This document shows positions 34,306 through 43,640 of a DNA stretch of 64,000 nucleotides, piece by piece. Numbering within the stretch: position 1 is the stretch's first letter; each line of letters starts with the position of its first letter. Made by a program: the position numbers and the translations under genes. Origin of the DNA: Cryphonectria parasitica EP155. Lineage: Eukaryota; Ascomycota; Sordariomycetes; Diaporthales; Cryphonectriaceae. The notes below the pieces were generated by a model. It saw nothing but the letters and a program-made list of their open reading frames with translations, made no database searches and was not told the origin of the DNA. The stretch is taken from the NCBI RefSeq assembly GCF_011745365.1, contig NW_024468910.1, positions 434,001 to 498,000 on the forward strand, in the 5' to 3' direction.

Positions 34306-34695
34306 ACTTTCCTACTCTGATAGTTCCAAAGGCAGTGAATACTTGCATAGTTATCTCAGTTGTATTTCCGTATTCAAGATTTATACTTAGCGTCGCTCTT
34401 GTTAGCATAAACTCTTTGTATACTTTGGAATCTTCGGATTACTGCAGTACTTATTATATTTTAATAATTCTTGTTCAAGAATAATTCGGTATTATCTCTT
34501 TAAGCAATATAAAATATAATAGCTTTCCAAGAATTCTCTTTATCCTTATATACTTCTACTCAGAAAGAACTGATTAATTAAGTATATTAGCTTACTTAGC
34601 GTATTCAGGATCTGCATAACTAGTAGCAAGCTTAGAGCGCTACTATTGCTAATTAGCAAGCTTAGCTGGAGCAGCAAGCTTAATAAGCTTAGCAG
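34306..34695 (+). pseudogene. Element E: end of 5' LTR and start of gag
   Basis: 34306-34458 completes the E LTR (total about 439 bp), ending TTATTATA. 34459-34695 is the decayed leader and Gln-rich start of gag (GCTTAGCAG repeats as in the other copies). Element F then interrupts it. No further E sequence is identified after F. Confidence 0.75.
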
Positions 34696-36866
34696 TGTTG
34701 TGGTGGCCAGGGTGGTAGTCCGTGGGACATGGAGTACAGTGGGTCAAGGGTCCTCATACATATAAAGGATACCACTCACTTTTCAAATTCTTTAGCTATA
34801 GGAAACAATGAAGCATCTTTTCTCTTCTTTTCAATTTTGAACCCTTTGGACAGGTCTAAGACAGGTTTTTCACCCTGTTCTTGCGCCCGTGTGGCCTTAG
34901 TTTGCTGTCCTCATCTGTACAGGCACGCTTGGGTTGCACGAGCCCTTGCTCATTGCTTCGGCAGCTGTTTGTCTCTTTTTTCTTTCGAGGGCGACGGCGC
35001 CCTAGTTCTGGTTCAGTACTATTTAAATAATTAGCTTAGAAGTGCTGAAGCTAATTAGAATTAAGATTTCGAGAATGTTCTAATTATGCTGCTAAATAAT
35101 AATTCGAATATAGCTCTGCTTTATATAATCAAACTATTTTACTTTAGAATTCTGAAATCTACTGATTTCTACTAATTACTTAGTACCTATTCAGATTAAA
35201 AGCAAGCTTTTTATCTTAATTATAGAGAGATTATATAAAATATGAAAGAATGAAGTATAGAGATAGCTATAATAAGCTTATATTGCTAGATCTTTTCTGT
35301 TAGAACACCTGGTACGAAAGCTAGGCGAAATCACAATAACATAAGCAGGAGACAGGCTTGAAGAGGTAGCTGGTAGGTCTCTGATTGTATTAAGACTAAT
35401 TCTTGCTGAGTGCAGGAACAGAATTGAGAAGGCGATACGCTGGCTATGTAAGAGAGAGCGGCATGTGATCTGCTAGCGCTCCGAAGACGCCTTGGCGGGA
35501 GCGCCACTCCTGACATTTTCTTATAAGCTGAGATATAATAATTATATATAATATTCTAATTAGCTATTAAGAAGGAATACTTCGCTTTAAGAATACAAAG
35601 CTGTATAAATAAAAGCTGATAGAATACTAAATATAATCTATAAGCTGAATATTATCTTCTTTATAAAAGAAATTGCAAACTTGCTTAAACTATCTATTAA
35701 AAGCAATCTTAACAGAATAAGAAGAAATATATTAGCTTTTGCTCTAAAGAATTTCAGAACAAGTAGAGCATTTAGCTTAGTTTTATCAAAACAATAGTTC
35801 CAAGAGAATATAGCTTCAGCTAGCTCAATCTTGCATTTATCAAGAGAATATAGTATCAGCTCAGAATTAAATCAACTCTTATTTGAAACTCTTACTAATT
35901 CTTACTTCTTCTTATCTTAGAAAATGCTTATTAGTTCAGAACTAACAATTAATCTATCAATATAGCAAATAGCTAGGCCTGAGCGTGCTACTGAAGCTTT
36001 ATTGCATTAGAAACTAAGAAGTAGCAATATTATGCTTCTCAGTTTTCTTAATAGATTTCAGAAGCTTTATATGCTTCTATAGAATAAGCTTTATAGCCTT
36101 AATCCTATCAAGCTCTTAATAGATTCTCTGAACTAAATAGAATTTAATCATGCTATTAAGATAGATATATATAAAGCGGATTATAAAAGGATTTATTGAA
36201 TATGAATACAGAATCAGAAGAGAACTGCTATTGCTGCTGCTACTCAAGCAGAGTTTGAAAGCAAATAGAAACAGAAAAGAAATCAATATTAGAATCTATT
36301 CAAATAATACTTATATTATAAATAAACTAAAGATAAATACTAATACTTCTGCATTAATTTAAATAATAATTTAAATAATAAGAAGAAATATAAGAATTGA
36401 ATTAGAAGATAGTTTGATTTGCAGTATTTCCTTTAGCAGTTTGTAATAAATTCTTTATTTCTTTTACTTCTTCTCCCTCTAATCAGATCTAGTATATTAT
36501 TAAACTTATTACAACTTTAGAAGAAAGTTACTAAAGAAGAATTATTATAATAGCTAGAGTAATAATCTATGAAATATAGAATATAGTAAATCAAGAATTC
36601 TCATGCATATAAAGAATATCACTTACTTTTCAAATTCTTTAGCTATAAGCAATAATCAAGCATTCTTTCTCTTCTTTTCAATTTTGAACTCTTTGAACAG
36701 ATCTAAGACAGGTTTTTCATCCTGTTCTTGTGCCCGTATAGCCTTAGTTTGCTGTTCTCATCTGTACAGGCATGCTTGGGTTGCACGAGCTCTTGCTCAT
36801 TGCTTCAGCAGCTGTTCGTTCCTTTTTCTTTCAAGGGCGACAGCGCCCTAGTTCTGGTTCACTGTA
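34696..36866 (+). mobile_element. Element F: non-autonomous LTR retroelement with a differently decayed LTR pair
   Basis: LTRs lie at 34696-35018 (starts TGTTGTGGTGGCC) and 36543-36866 (start decayed to TATTATAATAGCT), sharing the long stretch around CATATAAAG and TCTTCTTTTCAATTTTGAAC. Flanks AGCAG at 34691-34695 and 36867-36871 fit a 5-bp duplication, though the local CAG-rich sequence weakens this. The interior is only about 1.3 kb after removing solo LTR J and is AT-rich, with a Leu/Asn/Gln/Lys-rich decayed frame near 35930-36540. No protease, RT or integrase was found. The 5' LTR is almost undecayed, the 3' LTR heavily so. Confidence 0.7.
35298..35515 (-). mobile_element. Solo LTR J, copy 1 (218 bp)
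   Basis: 218 bp with short inverted ends (TGTTAG at the left, CTGACA at the right) and the perfect 5-bp duplication TTTTC (35293-35297 and 35516-35520). TG-CA ends plus a 5-bp duplication indicate a solo LTR rather than a DNA transposon. A second copy in the opposite orientation is at 61839-62056. The strand is arbitrary, set relative to the second copy. Confidence 0.8.
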
Positions 36867-36871
36867 AGCAG

Positions 36872-37115
36872 CAGCAGTATCTGAATACTGAAAATGAGAA
36901 TGAATCACATAGAATTATCACAGTTGAATAAGCTTGAGATTGTTCTTCTCCAACTAGAGTTGTCTAAACAAGTAACGCCACGTGTTGATTCAGGAAAGCA
37001 GCTTGTAAGATGGCAAAGGCTCGCTGACTGCATCTCGCTGGCAACAGAGTTCAGATGTATATATGCAGAAGGCTTACTAGGGACGGTTTCGCTTTTCTAA
37101 AGAAGACGCTCCTAG
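36872..37115. other. Unassigned segment between element F and an LTR fragment
   Basis: About 244 bp of moderately GC-rich sequence without an intact frame longer than 68 codons. It does not match the gag expected after element F. I see nothing recognisable. Confidence 0.3.
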
Positions 37116-37547
37116 CATTCAATATGCAGGTTACAGAACAAGCTCCGCTAACAAGAAACCAGATGTTGCAGCCCAACATCGGGCAGCGAGCAGGATTATA
37201 TAACTCAGGATTAGAGTTATAACAGAGTTGAATTATTTGAATCATTGGTGAGCTAAGTGAGCTGGATTATCTGAATCATCAGTAAGCTAGATGAGCTATA
37301 ATGAAGAGCTGGATATATAAGGATACATTCATTATCATTAGATAGACTATCAGAATATAGCTCTTCAGTTGTCAATCTAAGTATTCATTTGTTATATACT
37401 TGAATAGCTTCAAAAGCGAATGAAAGCATTTCTACGGATTACTCGTTACTTGTTCCGTATTCAGTGGATATTACTTTGATACTGCTCTTGTTAGCATAAA
37501 CTCTTTGTATACTTCAGGATCTTCGGATATTGCAGTGCATCATTACA
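37116..37547 (+). repeat. Family LTR lacking its first bases (L)
   Basis: Matches the gypsy LTR from CATTCAATATGCAGG to the end CATCATTACA, including TATATAAGG and CAGTTGTCAATCTAAG. The first 10 or so bases of the LTR are missing or too divergent to see. Its end belongs to the CATCATTACA subfamily shared with the truncated LTR at 26370. No duplication found. Confidence 0.8.
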
Positions 37548-37990
37548 TAGATACTGAATCTTTTCAAAAGCTCTTCTCTACTCAAGAAAGGAAATTAGCT
37601 GAAAAGGTTCTGATTCAGGAAAGCTTAAAGCTTTCACCAAGCCATTCAGAATTGAGATTTTTCGCACAGCAGATCCTCCTATCGCAAAAGCGATCGCTTA
37701 TGCGTTGCACTGGCAATTCCCTGATATTTCTACACACCCCTTCAGTTTTTCGGAAACATCCGGAAAGTGAAAAATCTTTCAATCTGAGACGATAATATAC
37801 AGCTCCCTCAATAGGTTCCTCTGCCTTCTCGTTGAAGCGATCAATCCTATGATTCGGTATAATTATATGTTCGAACTCGCAACCTTTGAATATTTTTATT
37901 TCCCAGTTGAAGCCGGGGCTCTATAATGTGGATCAAGGTCAGTGCCAAGTGCTATAGCTCAGGAGAATGAACGCATCGCGCTCTGAGCGA
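37548..37990 (+). pseudogene. Pogo/Fot1-type transposase N-terminal fragment and flank
   Basis: The frame directly after the LTR reads ERKLAEKVLIQESLKLSPS and ELRFFAQQIL, like the N-terminal DNA-binding half of the transposase at 46486-48221 (KKELAKWIRIQEALRLPPSS). A 70-bp segment around GCAAAAGCGATCGC (37684 on) recurs at about 38000. No intact gene. Confidence 0.5.
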
Positions 37991-38059
37991 ACCGGGCTCA
38001 TAACTATCGCAAAAGCGATCGCCTGTGCGTTGCACTGGCACTTCTCTTATATTTCCACA

Positions 38060-39475
38060 CCTCATCAAAGGAGATACTGAACCTCTTGGAAAGAGATGAA
38101 CCCACGGTTTTTTGAATAGAAATCCAGGGATACAGGTCAGGAAGACTCGCCGGATTGCCTCTGAACGTACCAATGGAGCTACAACAGAGGTAATACGGCT
38201 TTGGTTTCGTCTTTTCAATCTTCCTTATATCTAAGCCATCAAGCCAACTAATCGACGGAATATGGATGAAGCTGGCCTTATAGAGGGCTAAGGAGAGAAT
38301 GGATCAGTCCTCGGAGGCTCCTTTTTCTATTTAATTCAAAGAAAACAGCCTGGATCGAAAGCCTGGACCTCTTTCCTCGAGTGTATCTCTGCTACTGATA
38401 CTCATCTCTTTTGGTGACTTTCAAAAGGCAAACAGCACAACAACAATGGTTTCCTATCGATTTAAAGCCTTTCGAAGGCTAGCAATTCACTGCTACGCAA
38501 ACCGGATGGACTAACGATAAAATGGCACTTGAATGGCTTAAAAAGATCTTCATCCCTTATAGCCAGCCAGCAAACCCCTCAGAAGCTGGACTTTTAGTCC
38601 TGGATGGCCATGGCAGCCATAAAACTGATGAGTTTATGTAGCAATGCTATCAAAACAACATCCTGTTGATTTACTTGCCTCCTCATACCTCTCACGTCCT
38701 TCAACCCCTTGATTTAGGGGTCTTCTCATCTCTCAAGCGAGCATATAGAAAGAAAGTCAGCAATATGAGCCAATGAGGGGATTCAACTATCGCAGGCAAG
38801 CGATTATTCCTCAAACATTATCACATGGCTCGCTTGGAAGGCCTTTCAAGCCAGAATATCAGATCTGGATGGAAAGCAATTGGCCTATGGCCCTTGAGAT
38901 CCTCGAAAGCACTTTTGAGCCCCCTTCTCCTCGAGAACAGTCAACCAGGCATCCAGAGCCAGTCGAATTCAGCCTTAACACAATCAACAGCACATAAACT
39001 TCCCCTGGAAGCTTCCTCAAGCCAATCCGTCCTTTTTTCAACTCCTCGAAAGGCCAAACAGCTATATCATCAGCTGCAGGAAAATCGGCACCATCTTTCA
39101 ACAGATCTAGGCCGCCGCATACTATCTAGAAAGATACAAAAAGTATATGACGAGAGGGACTTCGAGTTGGCCAAGGCATTGGAGGAAAATAAGATGTTGA
39201 GGAAGCAGATCGAGGCTCAGAGGCCTAGTAAAAGGAGAAAGGTTGATGTGAGCCCGAATTCGAAGTTCGCAGGGATTGAGGCTATACAGAGAGCTCAAAA
39301 TGCGGTTAATCGAGATGACGATAGTCTAGATGAAGAGAGCAGCATCGAAGTACCTACTGATGAGGAGGATTGCATCGTGGTGGGTGAATAGGATGAATAA
39401 AACTATATAAAATATATATGTGTATATATGTAGTGTGGCTGACCGGGGTGATCGGGAAGGGGGTGCTTTGACTTA
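38060..39475 (+). pseudogene. Pogo/Fot1 DDE transposase G1 (broken) with 3' terminal repeat
   Basis: The plus-strand transposase matches in order: a region with KTRRIASERTNGATTEVIR; first acidic site NMDEAG (about 38260); second LLVLDGHGSHKT (about 38590-38630); third region LPPHTSHVLQPLDLGVFSSL (about 38675-38735); ARLEGLSSQNIRSGWKAIG; then an open C-terminal frame to 39388, ending DEEDCIVVGE. The centre has stops and shifts. The DDE core (DD-about-35-D spacing expected for pogo) cuts and joins DNA at TA. The element ends in GGGGGTGCTTTGACTTA at 39475, matching the terminal sequence of the other two copies. Confidence 0.82.
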
Positions 39476-39832
39476 CTAGCCTTTTCCATTTCCAATCCTC
39501 CCGCCTCTCGTCTTCCCGTCTCCAACACGCTCGTCTTCACAAATACTGCATCTTCTTGTCTTGGCATTGGCAAGACCACGATCGCACCGCACCGACGCTT
39601 CAGGTTGTAGTCGGTATGGAAGCCAGCGCTGATCGCGCGTCTCCAATACTAATGCCCACCGACCCGCCATGCCTGAGGTATACAAAGGAGGAAGGAGCCA
39701 CTACATCAAGGAGTTTTCACATGGGCTTTGACGAAACACAGTAGCCAGTACTGGGAGATACTATAGTCCCTTGGATAGGTGTGCCCTCTAGGCCTACGGT
39801 CTCCGGGCGTAATAAATCATCATCATCATCAA
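39476..39832 (+). mobile_element. Possible 3' end of a truncated non-LTR (LINE) element
   Basis: The segment ends in CGTAATAAATCATCATCATC (39809-39830), a poly-ATC-like tail of the kind seen at 3' ends of fungal Tad-type LINEs. A short frame upstream (39556-39744) carries no clear domain. The assignment rests on the tail only. Confidence 0.3.
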
Positions 39833-40392
39833 CTTAGAGAGCATACAACAGTTAACAGGAGTGATCAAGGGGATCCTTTGGTATCAAGCTTAAGATGCAT
39901 ATGCGCAGAAAGCCCTGGCACCCCAAGCATGACGACGAAGACAGCTTTGAAGAAAAGAACTACCAGCAGTCTGTCCACTCCATCGCCGGGAGGCAGAGAA
40001 AGAACTACTAGATATACACTTGGTACTGTATGAGCCCAGACTGTATGGGCTAAGTGGCGGGAGTGGACAGCTTAGGGAGCTGTTTGGGGTGTTGTAGTGA
40101 TGGGCAAGAAAATGACTGCAATCTGCTGGCGAAATGGGTTACCGATGGACTGGCGGACACCAATTCTCGCATTTACCCCAGAGCATATAATTACGGATTA
40201 CTTCTTGGTACATCCATATCTTGTAGGTGCATAACAGTATCCTCTTGGGTATGAAAGCCTAGCTGTAGAGTTCTAGAAGATACTGTTTTTTGTGGCAGTA
40301 GACAAGAGAAGTATCTGCCGGTGCGAGAACGCCCTCAAGTGCCCACTTCAGAATATAGTAATCCATCTCAACTGACCTTGAGTATAAGAGTC
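39833..40392. other. Intergenic region, nothing recognised
   Basis: Mixed-composition DNA with only short frames. It probably includes the 3' untranslated region of the minus-strand gene ending at 40393. Confidence 0.4.
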
Positions 40393-41697
40393 TCATCTGG
40401 GAAGAGTAATAGTTACAAGACCGCCCTCTAGATCATCCTTCAGCTCATCCAGGCATGCCTGTCTGATCTCATCCTTAAGATCCTCCCAGCTATTATCCCC
40501 GAAATCCAAGCTACGCTCCACAGAATCCTCGACAACCTCCTCGAGCTCGTGCCGGAGGGTGATGGTGTTATCACGGACGAGAGCCCCGACATGCCGTTCA
40601 CAGTCCTGTATCTCGTCTCCAATACGCCCCTCGAGCCGCTCTGTGATGCGAACCTCCATCTCTTGCATCTGCGCATCGATGCGGACAAAAGTCTGGTCTA
40701 TCTGCGCCTGCCGTTGTGTGAAAAATTTATCTATCTGCGCCTGCCGTTGTGTGAGAAATTCACCCATCTGCGCCTTCTGCTGGGCGAGGAACCTTGCCCA
40801 GACCCCAACGACAGTTCTTGTTAGTGGCATCGTGTCTCCCATATCTGTGCTATCCTGCTCCCACTCCTGCGCCTGCTCGCGCTCCTGCAGCTGGCGCAGC
40901 CGCTTCTTCTCAGGGGATTTGGACTGTGTGGCGGCTAAGGGCGGCGACAGCGCCTGAGTTGCCGTGTATGAAGGGGGAGAGGGGGTCGCGATGCGATGGT
41001 TGTCATCGTCATTGTCGTCCTCGCCATCGTCGTCCTGGTCCCCTCGTCTTCTCTTGCTGCTCCCAGTCCTGGGAAGATTGTGGGGTTCGATGACAGTAGC
41101 GTGGTGACGCTGGCTCAAAAGTTTCATATATACCTGGTGCTGCGTGAGCCTGCCTTCCATTGCTGCCTGGCAGATTCGCTGTAGTGCTTCCATATCTAAG
41201 ACGCGGGATTGTTCTAGGTGGATGGCGAAGAGGGTTTGTTGTGTCAGCAGCCCCAGGGCGCGCAGAGGCTCAGCGCTGTGCTTCGAGTGCAGCGGCAGGG
41301 CAAGCTTGGAAGAGCCGAAGATGGTGACAGGTCTGCGCAGCAGCAGGCGGAGGCATGTCGTGGGGCTGCCAAAGACGGCGATGTCTCTGGGACTATTTTC
41401 CGCAAGGTTTCGCGCTGAATCCTGGGTGAGCAGGATGATATCTGACGGTTCAATCATGATGTACAGATATTCTTCCTTCTCATCCTCCGTCATCTGCTGC
41501 TGTCCGAGACGGAGCGAGACCCGAATGAACAGAGCTGCAGTGTACTGCTGTTCATTGCAGAGCATGGTGAACAGAACAGAGGAGGGGTTCGCTCCGACCA
41601 GATAGCGAGAGAGTCGAGGCTTGGTTGTATGGTCGCTCCACTCGACCACAGCCGTAGCCTTTTGTACGATAGGCGAGGGCGGAGCTGGAGCAGCCAT
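40393..41697 (-). CDS. Hypothetical fungal protein with C-terminal coiled coil
   Basis: An intact minus-strand frame; 434 residues from the preferred start MAAPAPPSPIV at 41697 (an ATG ten codons upstream at 41727 is possible). The N-terminal half is a globular region with LSRYLVGANPSSVLFTMLCN, ALFIRVSLRL and SPTTCLRLLLRRPVTIFG, resembling a family of fungal proteins of unknown function that I know only as hypothetical. A basic-acidic linker follows (KRRRGDQDDDGEDDNDDD near residue 230), then SPPSY. The C-terminal part is a Gln-rich coiled coil with a near-exact 14-residue repeat (LTQRQAQIDKFFTQRQAQID) encoded by tandem DNA at about 40715-40790. No signal peptide or membrane segment. It is the longest undamaged gene in the window and shows no RIP-like stops. 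Confidence 0.75.
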   Translation of the reverse strand: MAAPAPPSPIVQKATAVVEWSDHTTKPRLSRYLVGANPSSVLFTMLCNEQQYTAALFIRVSLRLGQQQMTEDEKEEYLYIMIEPSDIILLTQDSARNLAENSPRDIAVFGSPTTCLRLLLRRPVTIFGSSKLALPLHSKHSAEPLRALGLLTQQTLFAIHLEQSRVLDMEALQRICQAAMEGRLTQHQVYMKLLSQRHHATVIEPHNLPRTGSSKRRRGDQDDDGEDDNDDDNHRIATPSPPSYTATQALSPPLAATQSKSPEKKRLRQLQEREQAQEWEQDSTDMGDTMPLTRTVVGVWARFLAQQKAQMGEFLTQRQAQIDKFFTQRQAQIDQTFVRIDAQMQEMEVRITERLEGRIGDEIQDCERHVGALVRDNTITLRHELEEVVEDSVERSLDFGDNSWEDLKDEIRQACLDELKDDLEGGLVTITLPR

Positions 41698-42159
41698 AAT
41701 GACAACTAGGTATAGAACATTTGGCATTAGTATGCTTCATTCAGACAGGAAAGCTATGGAGAGAAAGAAACCCCGCCCGCAGGCGCCCACCCTCCCAGGC
41801 TTTCTGTTGTGATCAAAGTTAGCCTTGACTTTGGAAACTGGGGGCCTCGCAGCGGCGATGTGATGGGGATTGAAGCTGGCCTCCAGACGGCGGCGCCAAA
41901 AGAGAGCTGCCGACTTGGTGACCCAACGCCCAGACGCGTCAGACCCGTTGAATAGCACCGCCTGTCGAAAAACCATGTAGTCTTTTACCTGGGGGCTTCA
42001 AGACAACTTGGCGATCGACAAAACGATGCCTAGATCCTCGGCAGACTGTAGCTTGGCGAGAGGCTCCTTGCTGGGCTTTCTTTCTCTGTTGCGTACTGCG
42101 CAGTGCGATGCAGTACCTGCAGTCAGTACCTGCAGCGTCGGTCGTCGGAGACACAGCGA

Positions 42160-42250
42160 CGGTCGGTGGCAGAGTCGGCAGCAGTGTCGGTGGCAGTGTT
42201 GTTAGCAGAATCGGTGGCAGAATCGGTGGCAGAATCGATGGCAGTGTCGG
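42160..42250 (+). repeat. 12-bp imperfect tandem repeat
   Basis: About seven units of GTCGGTGGCAGA / ATCGGTGGCAGA type. No coding function evident. Confidence 0.7.
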
Positions 42251-42358
42251 CGATGCAGCGAGTGGAATAAGGAAGAAAGAAGGATGTAGAAGGCACTCTA
42301 TGGTGTACTACAAATGGTAAAAGGGAAGATGGTTCTTCAATTTATCTCAAAGCACGCT

Positions 42359-42465
42359 TGCCAATTGCCTTCTATATAGAAAGGCAATTGGCACTAGTCC
42401 CAACTGGGCTAGCGTACCTAGCGACTCACTGCCTTTCTATTGAATGGCCCAGGCCAGTGAGTCAG
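42359..42465. repeat. Two adjacent inverted repeats
   Basis: GCCAATTGCCTT and its inverse AAGGCAATTGGC lie 9 bp apart (42359-42391). About 30 bp further on, GACTCACTG is answered by CAGTGAGTC (about 42422-42465). They could be ends of a small inverted-repeat element or transcript hairpins. Confidence 0.6.
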
Positions 42466-43640
42466 GGTGGCCAGCCAGGCCTCATTCACTCGAGGCCCCT
42501 ATGGCCTCTGCCACAAAGGACGCGACTGCAGGAGAATGTGGTGTCAGGGTGTGAGCTGCTCCCAAGCCGCTCTGTCGGCTCTTCCATTCAAAAGGATGAC
42601 TCCTCCTCCTTTCCTTCTGCTAGACCTGTTGTTTCCCTTTCCCTTATGTACATAATCGATTGGCCTGGGGTGGCTGAGATAACAGTGGGCCTGATGGCCA
42701 CGCTGGCATCGTACGAGAGCGCTGAAATGAAATGCTCCACTGCATCGAATTTGCTTATGTGATTGGTGTAAAAATACGTATGGGCTGGCCTCTTGTGGGC
42801 CAGCGTTACATCGTGCCTGGCGTGCGAGAAGCCGAGACACCAAGACGAGCATCGTGAACCCTCCCTAATTAGGCTTAGTATGAGGATCAAGGGAAGGCCG
42901 GGCGACGACTAGTAACTGACAGTCCACTGTGTGGAACGCTGCGCGGGGCTAGTGGCTCACTGGAATTCGCACATTTTCAATAATGATCAGGTTGAGGTTC
43001 AAAAGGACCGGCATATGGAAACACAGTATTGAAGAAGAATCTCCATTGACTTCCCCTGTTATGACCCATCCAAGTCACGAAACAGTGGCACGAAAACTAC
43101 CCGGAAGGCACCAGGCGTGGATGAGTCAGCGATGCTACCCTCCAATCGGCTGCTGGGGCGGCTGGCACCTGTAACGCGCTAAATCGGCCTTCGGGAGAAC
43201 CAGCCTCCGAAAGCCGTACTCTTTTCCTCTTCAATCAACTTTTGGTCCTCATCCATCGTGAAAATCCTCATTTTTCTGCTGGGACCGTTGCCACTGTTTT
43301 AAAACACCCCAGTTACGGCGCCACACCACCCTCATCATCAGCCACAATGCTCATGTCCATTTTTGGCCTGACCACAAGCCAACGTCTTCACCGTCTCAAG
43401 CTCAACCTCCGGCCGTCATGGATCGTCGACGAACTGCCTGACGGCGTCTCGCGGGATGGATCTGGCACCAGGATATGCATAAACTTCATGGGGGTGGAGG
43501 GGCGGAGCAGGTGATGCGACCCAGAGAGGAGGCACCTGATGAGGGAGGGCTTGGGCGCCCAAGGGGATGACACTCTCACGAAGGCCTTCTCTCTCTTCTG
43601 GCCACCCAATTCCTACTCCACGGCCAGCCACCAGGCCACG

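Larger units (their letters stand above)
41698..43640. other. Intergenic region with hairpins, a minisatellite and an LTR-like start
   Basis: No convincing gene. It holds a 12-bp-unit imperfect repeat (GGTGGCAGAATC type, 42160-42250), two adjacent hairpins (42359-42391 and about 42421-42465), and a 29-bp match to the start of the gypsy LTRs at 43057-43086. Frames of 60-134 codons overlap on both strands and look accidental. A 90-codon frame at 43242-43514 just before the DUF3435 gene is unassigned. Confidence 0.45.

Noticed and set aside
39740..39830. Possible tRNA-like segment before the ATC tail
   Set aside because: No cloverleaf with a proper acceptor stem or A and B boxes could be drawn. 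The ATC tail suggests a LINE end instead.
42358..42762. 134-codon plus-strand frame
   Set aside because: It starts in a hairpin, and minus-strand frames of similar size overlap it. No recognisable protein.
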